From NCBI GenBank assembly GCA_947501115.1, contig CANMVX010000012.1:39788-103787 (forward strand): 64,000 nt of DNA, written 5' to 3'. This document shows, in pieces, positions 1 to 7,489 of the stretch. A program made the position numbers and the translations under genes. The notes beneath the pieces are model-generated. The model saw only the letters and a list, made by a program, of their open reading frames with translations, had not been told where the DNA came from and did not search any database. How positions within the stretch are numbered: the stretch's first letter is position 1; each line of letters opens with the position of its first letter. Source of the stretch: Haliscomenobacteraceae bacterium (GTDB taxonomy: Bacteria; Bacteroidota; Bacteroidia; Chitinophagales; Saprospiraceae).

Positions 1-679
1 TAAGATAGACTTTCGTTTTACTTCCTCTGGAGAATACGTTAAATATAGTCCCGGTGACTTCAATGGTTCCTGAATTGGTATGTACCAACAATTTATGGTA
101 CATACCTGACGATGTTAGCTTATTAATATTAAAATGAGCTTCTCCTTTCAGTGTCATTTCTCTGGTTTCATTTAACCAGCCAGAGGTCCACAATTTAATA
201 GATGAATTGGCATTAAGAATGACCTTACTACTGTCAGGGAGAAGGAGGGTAGCTACCTGCTCAAAGCCAGTCTTGTACTCATAAATTTCTTCCTTTTTCA
301 AAAGATGAACCAGGAAAACCCCAGACAGACAGCTTAACATTAAAACGGAAGCCATAAAAAAGGATTTTTTAACAATGGCAGGTTGAAAGATATCTTCAAT
401 CTGCCGACTTGAAAAAATTTCATCCTGTTTCGTTGACAAGTCATTCCACAACGATTCAACCTCAGTGGGAAACATCTCAGAGTGATCAGGTTGTAATGCC
501 TGAATAAGCAACTTTGCTTCTCTGACATCCCTGCTTTTTTCAGGAAAAACATAACAAAACGTTTCCCAAAAAAGGCTTTCTGCTTCTGTGGGATGACAAA
601 CATACCTTACGAAATCGTCATCGGCCGCAAAGTCTTTTGAGGAAAACGATTTGTATTTATTGAACAATGATTGATTCAT
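1..679 (-). CDS. FecR-family anti-sigma factor (partial, 3' end outside window)
   Basis: The reading frame starts at ATG 679 and runs off the left edge after 226 residues, so the C-terminus is missing. A cytoplasmic N-terminal part (about 1-105), which would bind the sigma factor, carries an acidic segment and a W-E-T-F motif typical of these proteins in Bacteroidota. One hydrophobic segment follows (about 120-140: FFMASVLMLSCLSGVFLVHL). The periplasmic FecR domain then begins, with the hallmark stretches LPDSSKVILNANSSIK, GEAHFN and EVTGTIFNV. Family role: senses a TonB-dependent receptor signal in the periplasm and controls an ECF sigma factor. The likely partner is the sigma gene ending at 2115. 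A secreted-protein gene lies between them, 33 bases upstream of this start. Family call is firm; the partner is inferred from position. Confidence 0.9.
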   Translation of the reverse strand, partial: MNQSLFNKYKSFSSKDFAADDDFVRYVCHPTEAESLFWETFCYVFPEKSRDVREAKLLIQALQPDHSEMFPTEVESLWNDLSTKQDEIFSSRQIEDIFQPAIVKKSFFMASVLMLSCLSGVFLVHLLKKEEIYEYKTGFEQVATLLLPDSSKVILNANSSIKLWTSGWLNETREMTLKGEAHFNINKLTSSGMYHKLLVHTNSGTIEVTGTIFNVFSRGSKTKVYL

Positions 680-712
680 GAAATACACTTAAAGGCTAAA
701 TCAGTAGGACTA

Positions 713-2023
713 TTACTTTTGAATAAGCAGTTTTTGGGTATAAATACCTTTAGCTGTTTCTACTGAAAGTAAGTATAAACCCTCTTGAAAAACACTTACA
801 TCCATCGCTAATTGCGTGTTTTCGACAGACATTGAGCGAACAATCCGGCCATTTACATCGAGTACAACCACTCTTTTCATGATATGTTCGGACTGAATAT
901 TAAGTACATCGGAGGCTGGATTGGGGTACATTTTAAATGCAGAAAAATTAAGCTCCGCTGTATTTGAAGCAATATCTCCAAATTTTTGAAGTATAAAACC
1001 ATTTCCAGCAGAATAAACGAAGGAAAGCAGATGCCCCGCCTCGTTTGGCAAAATATCTACACTTACACTGGCATTTCCATTGGAAACATTTCCGATATTG
1101 AGAGAGTGGATGAGCCTTTCCACCGCTGGCTTTTTACCTATATTTTTAATGGCACTGAGGGTAGTAGTATCAGCGCTTATATCCATAAAATACTGAAAAT
1201 TTTCTACCGGACTTGTTTTTACGTGCTGGTAAGCCAACAACCTTTTATCTTTGTAAAATAAAATCTGGGCATACATAGGCCAACTTGGAAAATATACACC
1301 AGGCTTTATCCATTCCAGTACCTTAAAGTCTTTATCGAGAAGAGCCATACCCATGGTAGGCCCGCTTGCCAGATACATATCACTTTTTGGTACTTTGGTT
1401 ATTCTTGCAAAATTTACATTGACCACGCTGTCTAAGGTAACTATTTGAGGAGATTTTTCTGAAATGGTATCTCCCTTCATTTTCCATACGTAGAAATTTT
1501 TTGTCCCCCAACCCGAAGCAACAAAAAGGCCATCGGTGGCAGGATCACCCAATACGGTAATGGCGTCGCCAAGTCTTACATTGGTTGCCGGAGCAGGAAA
1601 CTCAAGCAGGACTTTAGGTGTAGCTTCTTTGTTTAACCATCCATACAATTTAAAAATATTTCCCGTTGCATTTACCATATTACTCAAAAACACTTTTTTA
1701 CCAACTACCGTAATATCAGAAACAGCGAACAAACCGCCAGTTACCCCAGTCGTATTCATTGTTTTTGGATCAACATCAGGTTTCGTCACATCCCAATAGT
1801 AAATGATATTCCCCCCTGTACGAGTAGCAACAAAAATATTTTCACCATTGAAACCCGCACCTCTTGTGTTACCGGCATTGTCAATGATCGCAGGAAGTTT
1901 GTTGCCCGCCTTTGACTTATCCACCAAAGTGCTTATAGGATTCAATAAAGTAGATTGGCTAATTAACGGACTTCCACTAGCCGCTAAAATAACCAAAACA
2001 ATCATTTTGTAAAATCTATGCAT
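713..2023 (-). CDS. secreted protein with T9SS type A C-terminal sorting domain
   Basis: 436 residues. The N-terminus is a signal peptide (about 1-22, hydrophobic core MIVLVILAASG). The last 75 residues are a Por/type IX secretion sorting domain: YPNPASDVLNI, then VVVLDVNGRIVRS, GLYLLSVETAKG and a terminal KLLIQK. The protein is therefore exported by Sec and moved to the cell surface or medium by T9SS. The middle part (about 45-350) has repeated short beta-like blocks such as GLFVASGWGTKNFYVWKM and looks like a propeller; it resembles uncharacterised DUF4623-type proteins, but I cannot confirm that by eye. No catalytic motif is visible. It sits between an ECF sigma gene (91 bases upstream) and a FecR gene (33 bases downstream) on the same strand, so it is probably co-expressed with them and could be their target or signal. 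Confidence 0.8.
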   Translation of the reverse strand: MHRFYKMIVLVILAASGSPLISQSTLLNPISTLVDKSKAGNKLPAIIDNAGNTRGAGFNGENIFVATRTGGNIIYYWDVTKPDVDPKTMNTTGVTGGLFAVSDITVVGKKVFLSNMVNATGNIFKLYGWLNKEATPKVLLEFPAPATNVRLGDAITVLGDPATDGLFVASGWGTKNFYVWKMKGDTISEKSPQIVTLDSVVNVNFARITKVPKSDMYLASGPTMGMALLDKDFKVLEWIKPGVYFPSWPMYAQILFYKDKRLLAYQHVKTSPVENFQYFMDISADTTTLSAIKNIGKKPAVERLIHSLNIGNVSNGNASVSVDILPNEAGHLLSFVYSAGNGFILQKFGDIASNTAELNFSAFKMYPNPASDVLNIQSEHIMKRVVVLDVNGRIVRSMSVENTQLAMDVSVFQEGLYLLSVETAKGIYTQKLLIQK

Positions 2024-2114
2024 TGTAACTGATTTATAAAATAAAAAAATGGTTTACTTATATATAATGAAATTAAATACCTTAATTATCCCTTTTTTTA
2101 AGAACTTTATTTAA

Positions 2115-2690
2115 TCACAAAAAAAGATTACCATTTTTCATTGCCAGATTTTCATATAATTTTTCAATGGCTTTGTATATCATTTTATACACTGAACTCA
2201 CTTCAATGTCCATGATGTCTGAAATTTCCTGATAGGTCATTCCCTCGTAAAACCTTAAATAGATACACTCCTTTTGACGACGTGGCAAAACTTCTATGAC
2301 TTTCGCCAACTCTCTTATGCGAATCATGGTTATCTCATCTTCTATCATCTTGTCCTCTGCAGAATACTCCATACTGAAATCAGCATCAACCAACAATAAG
2401 TCGGTAAATGGTTGTTCCGCTTTAAGCTTTTTGAATATTTCTATTCTTAGAGACTTGAAGAGATAGAGTTTAATAGAATTGGTAATGCTTACTTTATCGT
2501 ATTTGGAGAGGAGCGACAGAAAAACCTCCTGAATAGCATCTTTTGTCAGCATCTTGTCCTGACAAATTTTAAAGCCATAATTGTATAAAATACCTACATA
2601 CTTGCGATACATGTACTCAAACGCCTCTTTGCTTCCTGATCTGAAATCATTCCACAATATTTCGTCATCTGAATTCTTGTAATACATCAT
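2115..2690 (-). CDS. ECF-type RNA polymerase sigma-70 factor
   Basis: 191 residues, the usual length for a FecI-like sigma factor. Region 2 is seen at about 20-85 (SKEAFEYMYRKYVGILYNYG, then DAIQEVFLSLL), the part that binds the -10 element and core polymerase. Region 4 lies at about 125-185 (LPRRQKECIYLRFYEGMTYQ followed by EISDIMDIEVSSVYKMIYKA), a helix-turn-helix for the -35 element. No extra C-terminal domain is present. It is the first gene of a minus-strand set with a T9SS-exported protein and a FecR anti-sigma factor, so regulation by that FecR is the natural inference. I found no TAnnTTTG promoter in the 217 bases before it, which would fit autoregulation from a different promoter type but does not prove it. 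Confidence 0.9.
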   Translation of the reverse strand: MMYYKNSDDEILWNDFRSGSKEAFEYMYRKYVGILYNYGFKICQDKMLTKDAIQEVFLSLLSKYDKVSITNSIKLYLFKSLRIEIFKKLKAEQPFTDLLLVDADFSMEYSAEDKMIEDEITMIRIRELAKVIEVLPRRQKECIYLRFYEGMTYQEISDIMDIEVSSVYKMIYKAIEKLYENLAMKNGNLFL

Positions 2691-2907
2691 TTTTTAACCT
2701 TGAGTTTTGCGACTATTTTACACCATATAAAAATACTCCATTGAAAATAGCTTCACATCTTTAAATATTTACTAGCTTTTCAAATCAAAGGAAGATTATT
2801 TACAAAATACAGCAAAATTTCAAAACACCACTAAGTTAGTTCATAAAAAATTAAATAAAGTTGACTATAATTTTTACCTAATATAAAAAATGTCACATTT
2901 TAGTGAA

Positions 2908-4482
2908 CTAAGCACCGTATTTTCCATCTATCTTCCTCATTATTCCTAATGGATTATCGTCTTTGAGTTCATCGGGCAGCAAATTATGTGGGAAACCTTG
3001 AAAGCATAATGGTCTTGTAAAACGATAGATAGCTGAGGTACCAACGGAAGTGCTACCAGCGAAAGTAGTTGACGGGAAAGGCCCGCCATGCACCATAGAA
3101 TGACAAACTTCGACGCCTGTAGGAAAACCATCAACAATCAATCTACCCACTTTTTGGGTTAAGACATTTACCAACCTCATCTGAGCAGGCTTTCCGGCAT
3201 TTAATCCGAACAAAGAAGCGGTTAAATGCCCCGAAAAAAAGTGCGCCAATTCTTCCATTTGCGAAACATCCTTAGCTACTATGATTATACTTGAGGGGCC
3301 AAATATTTCTTCAATCTGAAAATTTGAATGTAAAATGGCGTCGGCCTTTACGGTTAATAAAGTGGGAGTGACCCCAGTAAAGGTCGTTGCTGCCTGCCCC
3401 AAGGTAACCACCTCAATATCAGCCTCAGCTTTCGCAGCTTCAATGGCTTTATCAAATTGATTTTTAATTCCTTCCGTCAGCATGCTACCGCCAGGAATCT
3501 GGCTAAATATTGCTTTAATTTTCTCCATAAAAGGAGAACAGTTTTCCCCCTCTTCAATGATTAATACGCCGGGATTAGTACAAAATTGACCTACGCCGAG
3601 ATTTACTGCCTGCACAAAACCCTCTGCCAGACGATCAGCATGATGTTCCAGGGCTTCTGAAAAAACAAAAACCGGATTCACGCTACCCATTTCCGCATAC
3701 ACAGGAATGGGCTCTTCTCTTTTCATAGCTGCATTAAAAATAGCCATTCCCGCCGTGTGAGAGCCTGTAAAACCTATGGCTTTAATATCACTTAGATTAA
3801 CCAGGGTCATTCCCACGCCTGGACCGCCATGAACCATTGAAAACACACCATCGGGCATATTTGCCTCCTGGGCGGCATTAATAATAGCCATTCCAATCAT
3901 TTCGCAGGTTCCGGGATGAGCGGGATGGGCTTTCACAATAACTGAGCACCCTGCTGCTAAAGCGGAAACGGTATCACCACCTGCCACAGAAAAAGCCAGA
4001 GGAAAATTACTGGCACCAAAAACAGCCACTGGCCCTAAAGCCGTTTGCATTGAACGAATATCAGGTTTAGGCAAAGGCTGCCTGTCTGATTGGGCCAAAT
4101 CGATACTTGCATTTACCCAGGAGCCCTCCTTTAGAAGGGCGGCAAAAAGTTTAAGCTGCCCTACGGTTCTTCCCCGTTCCCCTGTAATTCTTGCCAAAGG
4201 CAAACCTGTTTCAAGGTGACATCGTTGAAGTAAATCATCGCCTAATTTTTCAATATGTTCCGCAATCAGGGTAAGAAAATGTGCTTTTTCAGCCCCCGAT
4301 GTTAATCGATACTGCTGAAAAGCATTCGAGGCCTTTTCACCTGCTAAAGCAATCTCTTCATCGGTTGCCTCCTTAAAAAAAGGCACTAGCTTTTCCCCGT
4401 TTACCGGATTTATAGCTTGAAATACCCCCTGGCCTGCTCCTGAAGGAGTGAAGCCTATATATTGGTTACCCTGCAAATTCAT
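2908..4482 (-). CDS. NADP-type aldehyde dehydrogenase, 2,5-dioxovalerate (alpha-ketoglutarate semialdehyde) dehydrogenase subfamily
   Basis: 524 residues, typical of this long ALDH subfamily. The cofactor-binding and substrate region FGASNFPLAFSVAGGDT is at about 155-171, the general base Glu is E264 in YAEMGSVNP, and the nucleophile is C301 in GVGQFCTNPG. The motif FGASNFPLAFS instead of the usual PWNFP is characteristic of KGSADH-like enzymes, which oxidise 2-oxoglutarate semialdehyde to 2-oxoglutarate in the last step of oxidative pentose, hexarate or hydroxyproline breakdown. It starts 3 bases after the stop of an FAH-family gene whose relatives make that aldehyde, which supports the assignment. 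The exact sugar acid used cannot be read from sequence. No dehydrogenase or lactonase for the earlier steps is nearby. Confidence 0.87.
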   Translation of the reverse strand: MNLQGNQYIGFTPSGAGQGVFQAINPVNGEKLVPFFKEATDEEIALAGEKASNAFQQYRLTSGAEKAHFLTLIAEHIEKLGDDLLQRCHLETGLPLARITGERGRTVGQLKLFAALLKEGSWVNASIDLAQSDRQPLPKPDIRSMQTALGPVAVFGASNFPLAFSVAGGDTVSALAAGCSVIVKAHPAHPGTCEMIGMAIINAAQEANMPDGVFSMVHGGPGVGMTLVNLSDIKAIGFTGSHTAGMAIFNAAMKREEPIPVYAEMGSVNPVFVFSEALEHHADRLAEGFVQAVNLGVGQFCTNPGVLIIEEGENCSPFMEKIKAIFSQIPGGSMLTEGIKNQFDKAIEAAKAEADIEVVTLGQAATTFTGVTPTLLTVKADAILHSNFQIEEIFGPSSIIIVAKDVSQMEELAHFFSGHLTASLFGLNAGKPAQMRLVNVLTQKVGRLIVDGFPTGVEVCHSMVHGGPFPSTTFAGSTSVGTSAIYRFTRPLCFQGFPHNLLPDELKDDNPLGIMRKIDGKYGA

Positions 4483-4485
4483 GAT

Positions 4486-5328
4486 TTATTTATTAACCCC
4501 CACGGTATTTTTCAATATCCCAATGGGTTCTATTTCAATAGTTACCATATCCCCAACTAAAAGGGTAAAATCGTTTTCAGGAACAAGACACGTTCCCGTC
4601 ATCAAATATACACCCTTTGGAAAGCTCATTTCTCTAAAAAGAAAATCTACTAATTCCTGGTGCTTTCTTTTCATTCTATCTATTGAAATTTGACCTTCAA
4701 AAGCAATGACTCCTGCTCTCTCAATATTCATTTTAATGACAGTATCCGATGCAATAGGTGATTCAGGTACATACAAACAAGGACCTATGGCAGCAGAAAA
4801 GTCATAACTCTTGGCTTGAGGCAGATATAAAGGATTTTCACCCTCAATATCTCTTGAACTCATATCATTACCAATGGTATAACCTACTACTTTCCCTGAA
4901 CTGCTGGCAAATAAAGTTAATTCTGGCTCAGGAACATTCCAATGACTATCTCGCCGAATATGAACGGTATCATTGGGACCAGCACATCTTTCTGCCGTAG
5001 ATTTAAAAAATAATTCGGGTCGATCCGCCTCATATACTTTAGCATAAAAGTCAGCGGCACCACTGGTTTTTGATTCCTCCATTCTAGCCTCACGACTTCT
5101 TAAATAGGTTACGCCTGCCGCCCAGATTTCCTGATGATGAATAGGTGCCCGCCACTCATTTTCCAAAAATTCGGAAGCTGAGAAAGTAGCCATTCCCGCT
5201 ATCCTACTGCTAATAAATGAGTATAAATCATCTCTATTCACTAAAGAATCCCAATCCAAATCTTCTACTTTGTAAAAATCATCCTGATGATTAATTACAA
5301 TGCCTTTTGTAGTTCTGTATATTTTCAT
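4486..5328 (-). CDS. fumarylacetoacetate hydrolase-family protein, possible 2-keto-3-deoxy-sugar-acid dehydratase (AraD1-like)
   Basis: 280 residues from ATG 5328. The frame is open upstream to 5388, but that extension would run through a transcription terminator and a -7 promoter box, so MKIYRTTKG is the better start. The FAH fold is seen at about 120-265, with metal-binding acids in PEPELTLF and the Asp in GYTIGNDMSSRDIE, followed by a YDFSAAIGPCL segment. In this family some members cleave C-C bonds, while AraD1/GguC-type members dehydrate 2-keto-3-deoxy-L-arabonate to 2-oxoglutarate semialdehyde. The gene immediately downstream (gap 3 bases) is a 2-oxoglutarate-semialdehyde-type dehydrogenase, so the dehydratase role is the better guess. 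Substrate is inferred from context only. Confidence 0.82.
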   Translation of the reverse strand: MKIYRTTKGIVINHQDDFYKVEDLDWDSLVNRDDLYSFISSRIAGMATFSASEFLENEWRAPIHHQEIWAAGVTYLRSREARMEESKTSGAADFYAKVYEADRPELFFKSTAERCAGPNDTVHIRRDSHWNVPEPELTLFASSSGKVVGYTIGNDMSSRDIEGENPLYLPQAKSYDFSAAIGPCLYVPESPIASDTVIKMNIERAGVIAFEGQISIDRMKRKHQELVDFLFREMSFPKGVYLMTGTCLVPENDFTLLVGDMVTIEIEPIGILKNTVGVNK

Positions 5329-5332
5329 ATTC

Positions 5333-5340
5333 CAAATATA
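5333..5340 (-). promoter_or_regulatory. Bacteroidota -7 box TATATTTG before the FAH gene
   Basis: An exact TAnnTTTG element lies 4 bases upstream of the ATG at 5328. A start site about 5 bases after the box would coincide with the ATG, giving a leaderless or nearly leaderless mRNA. No clear -33 TTTG is seen at the expected distance, so this rests on the -7 box and on the terminator placed just upstream. Confidence 0.5.
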
Positions 5341-5353
5341 CTTTTTATCCGAA

Positions 5354-5391
5354 TAAAATAAAAAAGGTGAAGCAAAATTATGCTCCACCTT
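5354..5391 (-). terminator. rho-independent terminator after the AraC-type gene
   Basis: Read on the minus strand, an 11-base-pair stem (AAGGTGGAGCA with TGCTTCACCTT, one G-T pair, 6-base loop) is followed by a T-rich run (TTTTTTATTTTATT). It lies 22 bases after the stop of the 5414-5839 gene and upstream of the FAH gene promoter, separating the two transcripts. Confidence 0.82.
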
Positions 5392-5413
5392 ACTGGAAAT
5401 AATAAATGGTTAT

Positions 5414-5839
5414 TTAAACCGAAAGTGCCTGGCATTTGGCTATTAGATCCCTCCACTTGGGTAGAGTATGTTTTGAATTCTCCGCATATTCTTTTGGGGT
5501 AAAGTCAGTAATAGCTTTAAAGACCACAGAAAAACGACTTCTGCTGGTAAAACCGCATTCGTTTGCCAATCCTTCCACCGTATGTAAGGTTAAATATCCT
5601 TCATTTATGCACTGTATGGCATAGTAGATACGTAAGGCAATCTTACATTTGATAAAACTGAGTCCCAGATTTTCTCTTAATTGAGCTATCAGATTTCCCG
5701 AAGGAATTCCTATGATTTTAGAAAAATCAATCGTATTGAAATTTGTTGAAGTGAATGATTTAGAAAAATACACCCTTTGTAAAAATTCTAACCATCGATC
5801 TTCCTTTTCCGCTTTTGAAAATTTTTGTCTTTTAACCAT
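5414..5839 (-). CDS. small AraC-type helix-turn-helix regulator
   Basis: 141 residues, carrying only the DNA-binding part of an AraC/XylS protein. Two helix-turn-helix units span about 45-135: LIAQLRENLGLSFIKCKIAL, then TVEGLANECGFTSRSRFSVV and the family signature ending FTPKEYAEN. The first about 40 residues are charged and hold no recognisable sugar-binding domain, so effector sensing, if any, must come from another protein. It is followed by a terminator and then by the FAH/aldehyde dehydrogenase unit on the same strand, a plausible target by proximity. The fold is clear; the regulon is not. Confidence 0.85.
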   Translation of the reverse strand: MVKRQKFSKAEKEDRWLEFLQRVYFSKSFTSTNFNTIDFSKIIGIPSGNLIAQLRENLGLSFIKCKIALRIYYAIQCINEGYLTLHTVEGLANECGFTSRSRFSVVFKAITDFTPKEYAENSKHTLPKWRDLIAKCQALSV

Positions 5840-5952
5840 ATCACTATTACTTTTGTCAGCAAATCAATTACGCTCCAACAAAGTAATATTGAAATTTATA
5901 CATATTTATAAAATATAACATATAGTAGTGAAACTATACAAATATCTAGTCG

Positions 5953-7020
5953 TTAATCGACTGGTTCCAATGTCTTTATTTTCTGTCTCCAGTACTTTTC
6001 CGCTTTTGTCCCAATGAACCAAAATGAAACACCCAAAAGGGCAAAAAATAAGGCTTTATGCATTGAATTCCAGAAATATTCAAAATAACGCGTGTACATA
6101 TTCAGCAAAAAGAATAAAAACCCAATAAGTTGTAGTTTATTATCCTGCATTTTGAACCCTCTATATATAGCGAAAAGACAAATTACCATAGCGAATATAC
6201 CCCAGAAAATTCTACTGAATTGCTGCGTTTTTTCCCAGTGGTTAACATTGGGAACATTTCCGGAAATGGATAAAATCCAGAGGAAGAAAAACAACAAAAG
6301 GAGGCTGAATAATTGCGAGGAAGGCATAAAAAGCTGAAGGGCTTTGTTATTTTTCAACAGAAGGGTAGCAGCATAAAGTATGAAAGCCAAAACGGTAATT
6401 CTGAGTGGGAAATTCATTCCCAAAAAGTAATTTCCATAGCTTGTCCATTCTTCCGTAAAAGAAATATAACAGGCAACGAATGAGCATAAGGCTAAAATCC
6501 ATAAAGGTACGGAACGGAATGAATAGCCCAACAAGGCATAACTCAATGTGCTCAAAGCTAGAATTGAAGTAACCTCAAATTGATTTTTATCAAAAATCTC
6601 AAGCAGATAAATGAATGAAAAACTTAGAAAAACAGCACCGAGTAACTGTATGAAGGCAATGGAGAAAGATTTTTGTGGACTTTTCTTTTCAAATTTCCAG
6701 CCAAAATAGAACGTCAAGGCTGATAAAATGGCAAATAGAATACTCAAAACAATTTTCGGAGCCTCAAAAATATACGTTATTAGAGAAATGATCCATTTAT
6801 CGGCGAATAAGGTACCGATGGCAATGACTATAGAGGCAATAGCTAACCAAAAAGAATATTTAGATACTTTTGCCCAGTCAATTTCCTGAACGGTATCAAA
6901 TGCCTTTAATTTATTTGCCACATCAACATCTATTAATTCAGCCCTTTCCCATCCCTCTATAACCTTATTTATGAGTGACTTTTGATTTTTGTTCAGTTGC
7001 ATATCCTTTTTTTTAATCAT
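5953..7020 (-). CDS. polytopic membrane protein, DUF2157-like
   Basis: 355 residues. A soluble N-terminal part (about 1-55: LNKNQKSLINKVIEGWERAE and so on) precedes roughly ten hydrophobic segments, beginning with YSFWLAIASIVIAIGTLFA near 57-75 and ending with ALFFALLGVSFWFIGT near 320-338. This layout of a short helical head followed by many membrane helices matches DUF2157-type proteins, whose function is unknown. The ATG at 7020 gives MIKKKD; an internal ATG six codons later (MQLNKNQ) is equally possible. It is a single gene, transcribed away from the repeat-protein gene at 7094 and separated from it by 73 bases. Confidence 0.7.
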   Translation of the reverse strand: MIKKKDMQLNKNQKSLINKVIEGWERAELIDVDVANKLKAFDTVQEIDWAKVSKYSFWLAIASIVIAIGTLFADKWIISLITYIFEAPKIVLSILFAILSALTFYFGWKFEKKSPQKSFSIAFIQLLGAVFLSFSFIYLLEIFDKNQFEVTSILALSTLSYALLGYSFRSVPLWILALCSFVACYISFTEEWTSYGNYFLGMNFPLRITVLAFILYAATLLLKNNKALQLFMPSSQLFSLLLLFFFLWILSISGNVPNVNHWEKTQQFSRIFWGIFAMVICLFAIYRGFKMQDNKLQLIGFLFFLLNMYTRYFEYFWNSMHKALFFALLGVSFWFIGTKAEKYWRQKIKTLEPVD

Positions 7021-7093
7021 TAAACTGAAATATAACCAAACCTTTTAATTAATCATAATTTACCTTATATTTAACCTGATTAAAAATTAAAAT

Positions 7094-7465
7094 ATGCTAT
7101 CGAATAAAATATTTATTTCATTTTTCATGATTGTTCTCAGCATTTCAATAGGGAAGGCTCAATGTACTATAAAAGACTATAGTACCTTCAAAAATGTACT
7201 TAGAGTGGACGGTGATTACGTGCAGACTTATGACACTTTCAGGAGAATTTATAAGATTGATGGACCATTTTTACTGGCCTACAACACTTATAAAAAACTA
7301 TTAAAATTTGAAAGTGGATTTATCATCAGATATTCGGATTTCAAAAAAATCGGCAAGTTAGATGGTGAGTATTTAATAGATTACCAAACATTTAAACGTG
7401 TTGCGCGATTGGAATGTCCAGGTAAAAATAGTGCACTGGCCGCCGCCGCTTATTTTCTCAACTAA
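7094..7465 (+). CDS. small secreted protein made of five 17-residue repeats
   Basis: 123 residues. Residues 1-22 form a signal peptide with a cut likely after GKA. From residue 28 to about 108 the protein consists of five tandem 17-residue units with the pattern (aromatic Y)-x-T/D-F/Y-K/R-K/R-hydrophobic-x-K/R-hydrophobic-D/E-G/S-x-hydrophobic-hydrophobic, for example YDTFRRIYKIDGPFLL and YSDFKKIGKLDGEYLI. The only cysteines, C24 and C108, stand just before and at the end of the repeat block and could close it with a disulfide after export. The alternation suggests beta hairpins. I do not recognise a named family. Its stop is 24 bases before the PorE-like gene start, so the two are probably one transcript. 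Confidence 0.75.
   Translation: MLSNKIFISFFMIVLSISIGKAQCTIKDYSTFKNVLRVDGDYVQTYDTFRRIYKIDGPFLLAYNTYKKLLKFESGFIIRYSDFKKIGKLDGEYLIDYQTFKRVARLECPGKNSALAAAAYFLN
7175..7417 (+). repeat. in-frame 51-base tandem repeat, about 4.8 copies
   Basis: Five copies begin at 7175, 7226, 7277, 7328 and 7379; the last is shortened. The DNA copies have diverged, but the encoded 17-residue pattern is kept, so selection acts on the protein, not the DNA. Confidence 0.8.
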
Positions 7466-7489
7466 TAATAAAGAAAGAAACCAGAGCGT

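Noticed and set aside
340..603. 87-codon ORF on the minus strand
   Set aside because: It is the wrong frame of the FecR gene; the true frame shows all FecR motifs.
7175..7417. CRISPR-like or DNA-level tandem repeat
   Set aside because: Copies agree only at protein level and lie inside one reading frame with a signal peptide.
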